From: Plectosphaerella cucumerina
Taxonomy: Eukaryota; Ascomycota; Sordariomycetes; Glomerellales; Plectosphaerellaceae
Assembly: GCA_020746995.1 (NCBI GenBank)
Contig: JAGPXD010000002.1
Coordinates: 2,728,001 to 2,792,000, forward strand
Direction: 5' to 3'
DNA length: 64,000 nt
Part shown: piece after piece, positions 46,614-57,138 of the stretch
Position numbering within the stretch: position 1 is the stretch's first letter
Layout of the letters: the number at the start of each line of letters is the position of its first letter
Position numbers and translations under genes: made by a program
Notes under the pieces: generated by a model
The model's database searches: none
What the model was told of the DNA's origin: nothing
Seen by the model: the letters and a program-made list of their open reading frames with translations, nothing else

Positions 46614-47899
46614 ATGACTTCCGAAGCACCAAAGTCGGCAGATGCCGCCTCGCAGACCCCGGTCGCCGTGGTCTGCGTCGGCATGGCTGGTATGTCCTCC
46701 CAAAATCACCCTCGAATCACCCCTCCTCTGACGACTTTGCGATGCAGGCTCGGGCAAGACGACTTTCATGCGCCGAATCAACGCCTATCTCCACGGCCAG
46801 AAGGAGCCCCCATATGTTATGAACCTCGACCCGGCCGTCCTCAATGTGCCCTTTGAGAGCAACATTGACATCCGCGACTCGGTCAACTACGAGGAGGTCA
46901 TGAAGCAGTACAACCTCGGACCCAACGGCGGTATCCTTACATCCCTGAACCTCTTCGCCACCAAGGTCGACCAGATCGTCGGGCTGCTCGAGAAGAGGAC
47001 CGCGCCTGATCCGGAGAACCCGGACAAGAAGCCTATCAAGAACATTATTGTCGACACCCGTAAGCTCCCTACCTGGCCAGGTAGCATCGTCCTCCTCCAT
47101 ACTGACACGCTGCGTAGCTGGACAGATTGAGGTATTCGTCTGGTCCGCCAGTGGTACCATTCTTCTGGAGTCTCTTGCCTCCTCTTTCCCGACAGTCATC
47201 GCGTACATCATCGACACACCGAGGACATCATCCACGAGCACATTCATGAGCAACATGCTCTACGCCTGCAGTATTTTGTACAAGACCAAGCTCCCCATGA
47301 TTCTCGTGTTCAACAAGACGGACATCAAGGATGCATCCTTCGCAAAGGAGTGGATGACCGACTTTGAGGCGTTCCAGGCTGCCCTGCACGAGGACGAGAA
47401 CAGCGACGTCATCGGTGGTTACGAGGGCAGTGGCGGCACTGGCTACATGGGAAGCCTGCTCAACTCCATGAGCCTTGTGCTCGAGGAGTTCTATTCGCAT
47501 CTGAGCATGGTCCCCGTCAGCTCCAAGCTCGGCACTGGCATGGAGGAGTTCTTCGCCGCCGTGCAGGAGAAAGCCGAGGAGTTCAAGCGGGACTACCAGC
47601 CGGAGCTGGAGCGGAGACGGACTGAGCGCGAAGAGAAGAAGAAGGAGAACAGGGAGGCCGAGCTCGACAAGATGATGAAGGGCATGTCTGTCGACGCCGC
47701 CGGCAAGGCGTCAAGCAGCAAGCCCGAGGACGACGACCCAGACGTTGTCAGCGATGTTGACGATGACGACATGCCCGATGACGAGATGGACAGGGAGGGT
47801 CTGCAGGCGCGGTACGAGGCTAACCTGACGGCTGAGGGCAACTCGGTCATGTCCGACGCGAGCTTCGCCAAGTTCCTGCACCAGCAGAGGCAAGGGTAG
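46614..47899 (+). CDS. GPN-loop GTPase 1 (Npa3/XAB1 type)
   Basis: Three exons: 46614-46689, 46748-47059 and 47118-47899, giving 389 residues. All GTPase elements are present. The P-loop GMAGSGKTTF is interrupted by the first intron. The family-defining Gly-Pro-Asn loop lies in LGPNGGILTSLNLF. The switch II DTPGQIEVF is interrupted by the second intron, and the base-recognition motif is FNKTDI. The C-terminal third is charged and helical (ERRRTEREEKKKENREAE), then acidic (DDDDMPDDEMD). Family knowledge: GPN1 forms a dimer with GPN3 and is needed for assembly and nuclear import of RNA polymerase II. RPB12, a polymerase subunit, is the next gene, tail-to-tail about 400 bp away. Confidence 0.96.
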
Positions 47900-48295
47900 A
47901 GCGGATGCTGCGGAACGGGGCGGTTGGATGGGTTGGTTTCACGGAGTTTTCGGCTTGGTTTAACGTGCAAATGAGATACCTAGACAGCAGCACGAAGAAA
48001 AGAAGGCAGATCAAGGCATGCGGAAGAATCCATGTCTGGATCTGATTGATATCTGTCGACGCCAAACTCCCAAGCCCCCCTCCCATGTGGAAAACGCATG
48101 ACCTGCCCGTGGCATCGTGAAGCCAGCGGCAAACACAGGCCGTCTATCGTGCCGTACCCATCGTCATCTTTTCCGCCCGTAGTGAAATGCCATCAAAGCA
48201 AATGTGCAACCCCTCTACCGGGCCTCGAACTGGACCATCCTGCGTTACACATCGTCAGTCATCAGACTCCATCCGCAAGCGATCGGGATCGAGTC
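47900..48295. other. Convergent 3' regions of GPN1 and RPB12
   Basis: 396 bp without a supportable feature. Confidence 0.5.
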
Positions 48296-48529
48296 TCACC
48301 TCTTGGTGCGCTCCTTGTACAGAATACGGCATCCGCACTCCTTGCAGCGGATAGCATCGCCGCGGCGCATGGAGAAGCGCAGGCCGCAGTCGCCGCAGAG
48401 GTACTGCATCTGGGGGCCAACCTCGCCGGCCGAGGTGGCGCCGCCGCTGTAGGCGTCGTAGGAGCGAGTCGTCGCGCCGGGGTTGGCCTGGCTACCGGCG
48501 GTGGGAACTTGGTAGGCTTCGCGAGACAT
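48296..48529 (-). CDS. RNA polymerases I, II and III subunit RPABC4 (Rpb12)
   Basis: Single exon, 77 residues, ATG 48529. The first ~40 residues are flexible (Gly/Ser/Ala/Tyr). The conserved end binds one zinc through MQYLCGDCG and IRCKECGCRILYKERTK, with the strongly basic tail that packs against the large subunits. The longer in-frame extension upstream was rejected, because MSREAYQVP is a natural start and family members are 45-80 residues. Family knowledge: it is an essential subunit shared by all three nuclear polymerases. Head-to-head with the HIT gene (471 bp), tail-to-tail with GPN1. Confidence 0.95.
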   Translation of the reverse strand: MSREAYQVPTAGSQANPGATTRSYDAYSGGATSAGEVGPQMQYLCGDCGLRFSMRRGDAIRCKECGCRILYKERTKR

Positions 48530-49000
48530 GGTGAAGGCGATGGTGAGGACGCTGGGTGGTGGTTCTGGGTGTCTTGGACGGATTAACTGGGTTTGTCGCG
48601 AGTCTTGAAAGACGGTGGGGTTGCGCAAGGTGAATTTGCCAGGCGGTAAGCTAAAAGCCGGCAGAATAATTTCAAAGCTGGAGGGCGGTCAGAGCGCGAC
48701 ATCGATCGGTGCGCCTTACCGCTAGGATGAGTGAGGCCTAGCGGAGGACTTCAGGTGTCGTTCTATCACTGCGGAATGCCGAGTACCTCGCTAACCCCCG
48801 ACAGGGGCACTGCGATCGATCCACTTCCCGAGGTCCAACGATCAGAAGTCCAGCTCGGGAGCATGCTCATCGAACCTTGGACACTGGTGTTCCGCTCTGG
48901 AACCGAGCCGCCATGTTCTCGAGGCGTCTCCTGCCATCCTCACCTCCGACCACCACCTCATCAACAGCGTCATGACTGATCGCCAGACCCAATTTCAAAC
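48530..49000. promoter_or_regulatory. Bidirectional promoter of RPB12 and HIT genes
   Basis: 471 bp between divergent ATGs at 48529 (-) and 49001 (+). No TATA box or repeat noticed. Confidence 0.45.
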
Positions 49001-49594
49001 ATGACACCGACAACATTCGACGCCGGGGTGCAGCCCCTCGACTCCGAGTGCCCGTTCTGTGCCATCGCGGATGGCTTCCCGGCCTACGATCCCTGCCACC
49101 CGCCTCACGGCCGCGACGCCACCACAGTCGACCCGACCAACACGTCGCCGGCGGCCTTTGTCGTCCTCTCCACCGACCTACTCGTCGCCTTTCTCGATAT
49201 CATGCCCCTTTCGCGCGGCCACCTGCTGCTGTGCCCGCGCGCGCACCGACCCAAGCTTACCGACGCCTCTGAGGACGAGTCCCTCGAGCTCGGCCGGTAT
49301 CTCAAGATCCTGTCCAAGGCCCTTGCGCGCGCGACGGGTGTCGAGGACTGGAATGTCGTCCAGAATAACGGCGCCGCCGCCGCGCAGGTCGTCATGCACA
49401 TGCACTTCCACTTGATCCCGCGGCCAGACATACGCGCCAGGGGCCGCTACAGCGAGAGCTTCACCATGTTCGGCCGCGGCAAGAGGGAAGAGCTGGACGA
49501 CGACGATGCCGAGCGCCTCGCTCAGGAACTGAGGGAGCACGTGGCCGACGTCCTGGCCGAGGAGCCGCAGACGGTGGGCAAATCGAAGCTTTGA
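49001..49594 (+). CDS. HIT-family nucleotide hydrolase
   Basis: Single exon, 197 residues, ATG 49001 in a good context (AAACATGACA). The N-terminal ECPFCAIADG is a typical HIT opening, with two Cys that may bind zinc. LDIMPLSRGHLLLCPRAH and the catalytic triad His133, His135 and His137 in VVMHMHFHLIPRP follow. The chain ends in a charged helix (REELDDDDAERLAQELREH). Family knowledge: HIT proteins hydrolyse or transfer nucleoside phosphates, such as AMP-lysine (Hint), Ap3A (Fhit) or adenylated DNA ends (aprataxin). The short size and HxHxH arrangement fit the Hint branch best. The function in this fungus is not shown. Confidence 0.9.
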   Translation: MTPTTFDAGVQPLDSECPFCAIADGFPAYDPCHPPHGRDATTVDPTNTSPAAFVVLSTDLLVAFLDIMPLSRGHLLLCPRAHRPKLTDASEDESLELGRYLKILSKALARATGVEDWNVVQNNGAAAAQVVMHMHFHLIPRPDIRARGRYSESFTMFGRGKREELDDDDAERLAQELREHVADVLAEEPQTVGKSKL

Positions 49595-49712
49595 TTCAAC
49601 AGATCTACACACAAGCTTCGCCGAAGACACCCAGATAGCTACGGCGCCTGATGCCTTCTCAATACACACAGCCAGCACTACCATTACCATCACAACACTC
49701 CCGCCGCCTCCA

Positions 49713-50663
49713 CTATTCGTCGTCGCCGAAGAACACCTTGATAGGGAGCCAAGCGTCCCCGCAGACCTTGAACCGATCTTTGATGGCTGAGATCTGCTTC
49801 ACCTCGTCGTCGGAGAGACCCCATCCGTCCAGGTCGAAATTGGCTTCGATCCTGTTCGAGGACACGGACTTGGGAATCACGCTGGTGCCGCGGTGGAGTC
49901 CCCACTGCAGAAGGACCTGCTGGGGCGACTTGCCCTTGGCCTCGGCGATCTTGAGCAGCGTCTCGTTCTTGTACAGAGGCGAGTCGGTGCTGCCGAGGCA
50001 CGAGTAGGCCGTCGAGTGGATGCCCTTGGACTTGTTGTACTCGAGCAGCTTGGGCGAGGGGTTGCAAGGGTGCAGCTCGATTTGGTTGACGGCGGGGACG
50101 GTCTTGCACGAGGGGTCGGCAAGGAGCCTCTCGAGGTTGCGGATGCCAAAGTTCGACACGCCAATGTTGCGAACCTTGCCGGAGCCCACGAGCTTCTGCA
50201 TCTCGCGCCACGTGTCGACAAAGTCCCAATCGGGGAGGTGCGACTTGAGATCATTCGGGTCGGTGCTGCTGGGCCAGTGCATGAGGTAGAGGTCGACGTA
50301 GTCGGTCTGCAGGCTTGCGAGCGACGAGTCGATGCCCTCCTGGACGCGCTTGTGCCAGGGGTTGTCGAGCTTGGTGGTGAGCCAGATCTGGTCGCGGGGC
50401 ACGCCGGAGGCCTTGATGCCGTCGCCGACCTCGCGCTCGTTGCCGTAGGCCAGCGCCGTGTCGATGTGGCGGTAGCCGGCGCGGAGGGCGGCCTCGACGG
50501 CGTTCTTGACCTCATTCGGCTTTGACTGCCAGGTCCCGAGGCCGACGGCGGGGATCTTGTCCCCTGTGTTGAGGGTGAAGGTGCGCCTACGGGGGTTAGC
50601 AGCTGAAGCAAGGAACAAGTCTGGAGGATTCTCATCTCACGTAGTCTGTTTGGTTTCAGCCAT
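49713..50663 (-). CDS. Aldo-keto reductase (Gcy1/glycerol dehydrogenase type)
   Basis: Two exons on the minus strand: 50663-50641 (23 nt) and 50586-49713, with a 54-bp intron, giving 298 residues. The tiny first exon encodes MAETKQT. Without it the frame would start with an artefact read through the intron. The catalytic tetrad is Asp50, Tyr55, Lys80 and His111 (HIDTALAYGNE, LTTKLDNPW, LMHWP). The cofactor-binding end reads VIPKSVSSNRIEAN, typical of NADPH enzymes. Family knowledge: members reduce aldehydes, aldoses, glyceraldehyde or galacturonate. The precise substrate cannot be read from sequence. The next gene on the same strand is an MFS sugar transporter, so a carbon-metabolism link is possible. 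Confidence 0.93.
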
Positions 50664-51185
50664 TGTGTCGATTTGGTAGGGATCGATTGGATGGTATACA
50701 ACGAGGTATCATTTCACAGCAAAAACCAGGGGGATCATGTTAAATACCAGTGGTGTCGTCACATCCCGCGCGAGGTTGCTGATCGCCCTACCCCTCTCCT
50801 GATCCTGGTCCTCCCACACCATCGGAGCCGACCTCCTGCAGTGTGGCAACGCCAACTTGAACCCCACATGCTGCCTTGATTGCTTGCTCCCGCCCAGCGT
50901 TGACCGTCCCGATGGCATCGGCGGTCAGGTTTGACGCCAAGCCGGACGACTTTAAACAGCCTGGGATGACACCGCTATTGTAGTTACCAGCCAGTTCGAT
51001 CACAAGTCATTTCAAAAGATACCAGTCACCGAGTTAAGAGTGAGGCACGCTATCGATGGATGGATCGGAATGGACTTGCGTGTTCTGTATGCACTGCCTT
51101 GTATTTTGGCATATGTCTGGCATATTGAGGGCTTCAGGAACCCCTGACTCTTGAGTACGACAGATGTGGATGTGTGCCATCTAGT
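50664..51185. other. Intergenic: reductase promoter and transporter 3' side
   Basis: 522 bp with no supportable feature. The DNA becomes AT-richer towards 51100. Confidence 0.45.
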
Positions 51186-53082
51186 TTACCGATGATTGAC
51201 AGCATCTTGTACGGGGAAATCGTCCTCTTCCCTCGTGGCCTGCTTGTGCTCTGCCTCTTCAACCCTCCGCTCAAGATCATAAGCGTATGCGGTGCTCCTG
51301 TCCATCGTGGGAACAAACAGAGGGGCTTCAGTGAACAGATAGCGCATTTCCTCTAGAGGCCTTTTGGCAGTCTCCGGCAAGAACGCCCAGAAGAAGAGAG
51401 CATTGGTGAAGTTGCAGACCTATATCTCTGTTAGCCAAGTCACGAGTTTGGGATGGAGGGGGGCTTTGTACAATGAAAATTATGTACCAGCGCCAGCCAA
51501 TACCAGATTCGTCGTCCAATGCGACCGAGGTTGTCTGACCGATCATTGTATTGAAGGCGAAACTGGTCATGGTGGCGATAGAGACGCCCTTGGAGCGAGT
51601 CTTGGTATCGAAGATCTCGGCTGGGATGATCCACGACAAGGGCCCACAGGTTGCGCTGAATGAGAAGTTGTAGAGCCAAGTCATCGCAATGAACCCCCAT
51701 CCCGCCTGCTTGTTGCTTTCTTCGCCCTGCGGGGGATACTTGGCGAGAAGAATGGTAGCGATGATGAAGGTGACCATGTTTCCCAGGTTGCCGATGATGA
51801 GAGGCCACCGACGGCCAAGACGGTCGATGAAGACAATGCATAGGAATTGCGCAAACAGTGCAATGCATGACGAAATGGCCTGGTACTGAAGGGTATCGGC
51901 CTCGGGGATGCCGATCTTCTTGTAAATCTCGACCGAGTAGTACTGGATCGCGCTGACGCCCGTCATCTGGATTGAGGCTTGAATGGCACATGCCAGAAAC
52001 AGCCGACGGAAGCATGACTTGTCGGTGAAGAGATCCGTGTACGACCTTGCGGAGCTTTCATGCTCGACCGCGATGGTCTCCTGGATCTGAGCAAACTCCG
52101 CCTGGACCCAAGGGTCGTTGATATCACCGTGTGCGTGTAGCTTGGCCAGGGTTTGGAGGCCCTTTTCGACCTGACCATGATCGATGAGCCAGCGAGGAGA
52201 CTCGGGGAACAAGAGGATCAGCAGCGCAAGAATACCCGCGGGAACGTTCTGGATACCCAGGCTGACCCGCCATTGTCGGTTGTCGGTTGGAGCAAAGCTA
52301 ATGAATGTTCCTGTCACGAACGTCAGTGCCAGATCAGGTTTTACCGACGATGACTTACCCCAGGATATCCAAGCGGCACAGAGAGCTCCGATCCCGAGCA
52401 TAAATTGTTGCAGGGCAGTGACCCTGCCTCGAATACTGGGGTGACACAGCTCCGCCTGATAGACCGGCACAATCATGACCATGAGACCGACGCTGCGAGA
52501 TGTTAGACATCTGTGACGCCTGGCGGTCGCGGGCGCTGACTTACCCGATGCCAGACAATGCACGTCCGGCCATCATGTATGAAATGCTCTGGGCACCAGT
52601 CTGGAGGCCACCTCCAAGACAAAAGGTGATGGCGCCGATGAGGATTGTGATCTTGCGGCCAAACTTGTCTCCGCTGAATCCGGCAACGGCAGCACCGCAG
52701 AACGCGCCGCCAGTAAAGACCTAGCAGCAAGTCAACATTCACGAACTTCCGAGAAGGACTGAAATCGACGAGCGAAGCCGAAAGGCCGGGAAACGAACCG
52801 AAACAACTGCACCACTAGAAGATGTTGTCAGTAACGACTTGAAGGATTTGAGCAGGGGCGCAGGCATACACTTCGGCTGGGTCATCCCCAATGTTGTTGG
52901 CAAACGACGGAGAGGCAATGACCTGGGCAATTACACCGAGGTCATATCCAAAGGTCAAGGAACCCAAAGAAGCAAACGTTCCGACCAGAAACTGTCAGAA
53001 TAGTCCATGTCAGTTGTGTCCAGAAACATATGAGCGCGGAGCGCATCAGCCCTACCTGGTACCATTTGGGAGGGAGTGCCAT
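51186..53082 (-). CDS. MFS sugar/quinate-type transporter with a 16-nt exon
   Basis: Seven exons on the minus strand: 53082-53056, 52991-52870, 52814-52799, 52720-52545, 52492-52359, 52310-51472 and 51419-51186, giving 515 residues. The third exon is only 16 nt (T plus GAVVS). The fifth intron (52358-52311, 48 nt) is stop-free and in frame. Twelve hydrophobic segments are seen. Sugar-porter signatures include SLTFGYDLGVIAQVI in TM1, DKFGRK after TM2, FPESPRWLIDHG before the central loop, IDRLGRRWPLIIG, and a variant LPETAKRPLEEM in place of PETKG. The C-terminal tail (FTEAPLFVPTMD) is typical of fungal hexose or quinate porters. Substrate unknown. All exon phases agree, which supports this structure. 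Confidence 0.87.
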
Positions 53083-55070
53083 CGTGACGTGTGTGTCTGT
53101 GAATGGAGACAGATGCTAGCGACCTGATACACACTCTTGGAGTTCTGAGGAACGCGACGCCGAGGAGGCGCGTCTTTGTATTTAAAGTCGAGGCACGAGC
53201 AACACACCCAATCAGCAAGGAACTCGGCTTGGATATCCCGGTCATTGCGGCAATCTCCAGGATGTCTGGATAATCGGGCATTTGCATATGATCTACACTG
53301 GAGCGCTTAAGAAGCCTGTCTCCCACTGGATCATTCGGGGTAGTATGGCATGCTGATGTGCATACTTGAGACCACGCGCTCGGTCTTCCGTACTAGAATC
53401 GACGGGCAAGCAAGCAAGCAGCCAATGTTGAGCTCGGGAGTCGGTCAAGCCTTTCGGTCTTCCTCGCCAGTTGCCGAGATGGTGGTAGAGAGAACATGCA
53501 TGCGCACCAATCGGAAATGGTTCACCCCATGGATCAGACCATATCAGGCCAGTAGAGTGTCGATCAAACAGGCTTTCGCTGCCGAGTTGCGGAGGTGGAC
53601 ACTACCCCGGACTCTGCGCGGAGGAAATGGGGTGATGATACCCCGAGAGCGGGCCACCTGTCAGCCGAATAAAACACCAGCGGCCTCTGAACGGCAGGGA
53701 GGTGAGCTACTCACCAGCGCTACAAGAACTGCAGAAGCAACTACTTCTAATGGATGGATACGGCCGAGTTGAATTCTCGACGAAGTCGCCAACCTTGGCC
53801 CATGAAGACCACAGCCAAAACAACCACAACCAGAGCAGGCAAGCCGTCTGTGTTGGGCACCTTGGCATTGTGTATGCTAGCAGCCGGAGAAATGTGCCTT
53901 CTGATGTAATGCCACTTGAATGAAGCAGACAGGGACCTTGATATAACGCCTTGACTTACTGACATCTTGACTTTTTTTCCTCAAAGGGAATCACCAAGTG
54001 CCGTCTTGAATCATGAACTCATCCCAGGTCATGTGGTGAAGCATCTTCCAACCCAGTTCTCTAGCTGGGATAAGCCGACGCTTAAGGGGATGCTGACTCG
54101 GTCTATTGTTGTCAAGGCTGGCCTGAAGGTGTCAGAACAGTTTCTACTTCGTGAAGTAAATCCAGACCAGACTACACCGGCCTTCTTCACCCTCACCTGT
54201 CGACCCTTGCCTGCATCGACGGCGATCTCAAGATGACGGGCCGTGCCCTCGGCAAACCAATTCAATGACGTCAACTCCAGCCCCCAGCGTTGCCAGCTCT
54301 CGCGAACGAAGAGCGATGCCGCTCTTCATCCATCGCCATCGGCTTCCTAGTGGAACACTCCACCCTCCCGCCAGCTTGTCCGGAGGTAGTTTCCGGACCG
54401 AGCTCAAGACTTAGGCTCGTCGACGGGAAGATGAAGTATGCGTTTGCTCCTCCACGATCATCGTCGCGATTGCGGGGCGGAGCTGACCTTTCAAATCTCG
54501 CCTCGAGCTAGGGCGGGCAGCTAATAACCAGTCAGGGCCCCAGGGGTAGGAAGTTGGGTCGGCGGGAGCGGCATTAGGTAAAGTAATGCAGCACAGTCTC
54601 AGCCCAAGAGCCACAGCTACCCCGCCCCTGGCCAAGTTTCCCCAAGCGAGCCTATTGCCGGGCTTTAGGCCCGTATGGTACCCAACCCAGTGCCGATGTT
54701 CAACGTGGTGAGGTGGCATTGGATTGGATGACCTCTGCACTCATAGCTTGCTTTGTGAGGGGCCAGTGTCACCTCCCTGGCAGTCACACAAGCACCTTGT
54801 TTCCCCCTAAAAACCTCACTTAAGGTAAGTAGTCTGAACTTTCAATATGGCCAGCCCAGGCCACAGCATGATGACTGCAGACAGCCCACATCGGGGGAGC
54901 CTAAAAATCGGATGCTGCCAAGTCGCCGGGACATTTTCAAAGTTACAGGTCGTAATGAACTCCCGCTCATAACTCTTAGGTCCGAACCGGGTATCCAGGA
55001 GAGAATTGTCTGATTCCAGGATCTACCTGAAGCCCTAGATAACTGGCCACGAAGCCCCAGGCGAGCCCTG

Positions 55071-55148
55071 AGGAACCGCTTCGGGGCTACGTTGAACGTA
55101 GCCCCGAAGCTCAGCCTCCGGCTGAACCGGCGGAGATCGCCGGTTCCT
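55071..55148. repeat. Cluster of three perfect inverted repeats within a larger palindrome
   Basis: GCTTCGGGGCTACGTT (55078-55093) and its perfect reverse complement (55095-55110) are separated by one G. CAGCC/GGCTG (55112-55116, 55120-55124) has a 3-nt loop. GAACCGGCG/CGCCGGTTC (55124-55132, 55138-55146) has a 5-nt loop. The outer AGGAACCG (55071-55078) and CGGTTCCT (55141-55148) also match. The sequence after the last hairpin is CTAA. It could be a transposon end, a hairpin element or a cruciform-prone site. Confidence 0.75.
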
Positions 55149-57016
55149 AACAAGCTCACTATTTACCCCCATTTGCTGTGCACCACATCGTAAGGGGTCT
55201 CATCATACTGCATATGGGCCTAGGTAGAAAACGGCCACCCCGTGCTGCCGGGATTCCTGGGGAGAGGCTTGGGTGTAGCTGAGGTCCCGTTGTCGGCGTC
55301 GCCACCCACTGGCTAGAATCAGGTCTGGCAACCTCCCAAATGGTCCAAAGTTCTGGTAACAAATGCCCGACGATAAGATGTCGGAATGACGGTAGTTGCC
55401 ATTTCAGGTAGCTCTAATGTGCTGCCATCGCCCCTTTCATGTACCTGCACGACATTGGCAGAGCGGCTGGGTGGCATGGCTTCCAGCTCGAGAGGCACCA
55501 ATCATCCGCGAATAGGAGGAAAAGAACCCGCCTGCCACCCGATATTGAGTTTCTCGTGTCAAATCGACTTTCCAGTGGCATTTTATGCACACCCACCACT
55601 GCCACAGCCTCAGCTGCACGGAGATTTTCCTTGGAGCGGTCATCATGACCGTCTGATGCAGTCGCCTAGCTCCCCAATGGCCACTGGGTACCAATCCAAA
55701 CAGTTTCTGAGTTCTCAGTGTGTCATCTTATTATGTTGAACGGCATAGCCAAGGGAGGCTGATGGCTTTCAGCTCTCCACGTTGCTGGCGTCGAAGACCT
55801 GGACAAAGGATTTCGTCCGAAATCTCGTGCTGGGTGGGCGGCAGATGGGCAGATGGGCCGATGACTTCCGGTACCACCAGACTTTGCAATAAATGGCGTT
55901 ACACTACTGCCAACAGGCTCCGAAGTACAAGCACAAACCGCCATGGTGGCTTTGAATCTGGAATAGAACAGCTGAGGTAAACCCAGGCATCCATGCTATA
56001 CTTGTCTTACAGCCTATCGAGGCTGATACTTTGCATGTGAAGCATATGATCAAGCTTGACAAGCATTGCAAAGTTTGAGACGAAGAAGATAAGATGAAAC
56101 AAGCGTCTTACTTACCCGAAATGGGCATGTTGTGGAAGAATGGTGACCTGCTAACTTGGTCGCTGTGGGAGGTGTATATCTAGGCACGCTGGCCAAGGAC
56201 GCTGCCGAGGTTTGGCTTGTCTTCGGGTCAGCCGGAGCTTAGGACCTGTGTGGTTCCCTTTCTGCAGGATTCCAATCATTGCAGAGGAGAAAAGGGTGGC
56301 CTCCTGGGGAGCGTGTGCCTGAATACGAGGTCCGGGGAACTCGAGGTCATGACGAGACGGCACTTGAGTTGCCCCAGATCTTGTTGCCCCGTCGAGGACG
56401 TGGAGCAGTCTGATGGCCAGTGGCACTTGAAGCTAGTGTCCCACCCTTCACCGGCACGAGTGTCTTCCCGAAGCCACGGAAACCTTTCGTCGTGCCTGGC
56501 GTCTGTCGTCGGCCCGCCGAGTGGCCAAGGTCTCGGGTGACAACAACGCTAAAGGTGCCGGACACAACCACCACGTTGCTGATCAGCGGCAGCCAAGAGA
56601 ATCATAATTTAGGCTTGTCGGATAACCTCTGTTGTCCTCGGCGGGCTACTTCTTGATGCATCAGCCGGGGTCAAAGCGGGCCATTCAACGTGTAATAGAC
56701 ATGATATCGTGACCGGACAAGTCTCTGGCCACAGCGGAGTGTACGACTTCCAAGCCACGGCTGTGATGCTGGGCGCAGCTCAGGTACCGCAACACGCTCC
56801 GAAGTATTGCAACATTCGCTCGTGTATGGCAACATCATGCATCGGCGTGCCACACACTCCGACTTCAGCCCCGGGGCACTGAAAGGGAGCAGCTCGGGCA
56901 AAGCATCATCCTGCCAGGCCGCCTCAGTTTCTCTCCACTTGGGTTCCGTGCCAGCATCGACGGCTCGGAGGCTGGAATAGACCTGAAGCTTTGGCAAAGA
57001 TAGTCAGCCCAAAAGT

Positions 57017-57024
57017 TATAAAAG
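57017..57024 (+). promoter_or_regulatory. TATA box of the cysteine-rich repeat gene
   Basis: TATAAAAG, a canonical TATA element, lies 115 bp before the ATG at 57139. It is followed by a C/T-rich leader ending CACTCACCATG. This is the clearest TATA box in the window and fits an inducible gene. Confidence 0.7.
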
Positions 57025-57138
57025 GGCCTCATTCAGTCGCTTTTTCTGTTCACTGAAGCATTACATCCAGAGCACTCTGTCTCCTCGATCAATCTTCCTT
57101 CCTCAAGATCGACGCATCTAAAGCATCCAACACTCACC

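Larger units (their letters stand above)
53083..57138. other. 4 kb gene-free accessory interval
   Basis: No protein gene is supportable. Frames up to about 140 residues show no domain. It contains a cluster of perfect palindromes at 55071-55148 and, near 54800-55200, many short TAGGTA/GGTAAGTA-like words. I see no transposase or reverse-transcriptase remnants. The right end holds the promoter of the cysteine-rich gene. Confidence 0.45.

Noticed and set aside
53350..53772. 140-residue frame in the desert left of the cysteine-rich gene
   Set aside because: No domain, no good start context, and no coding-like composition.
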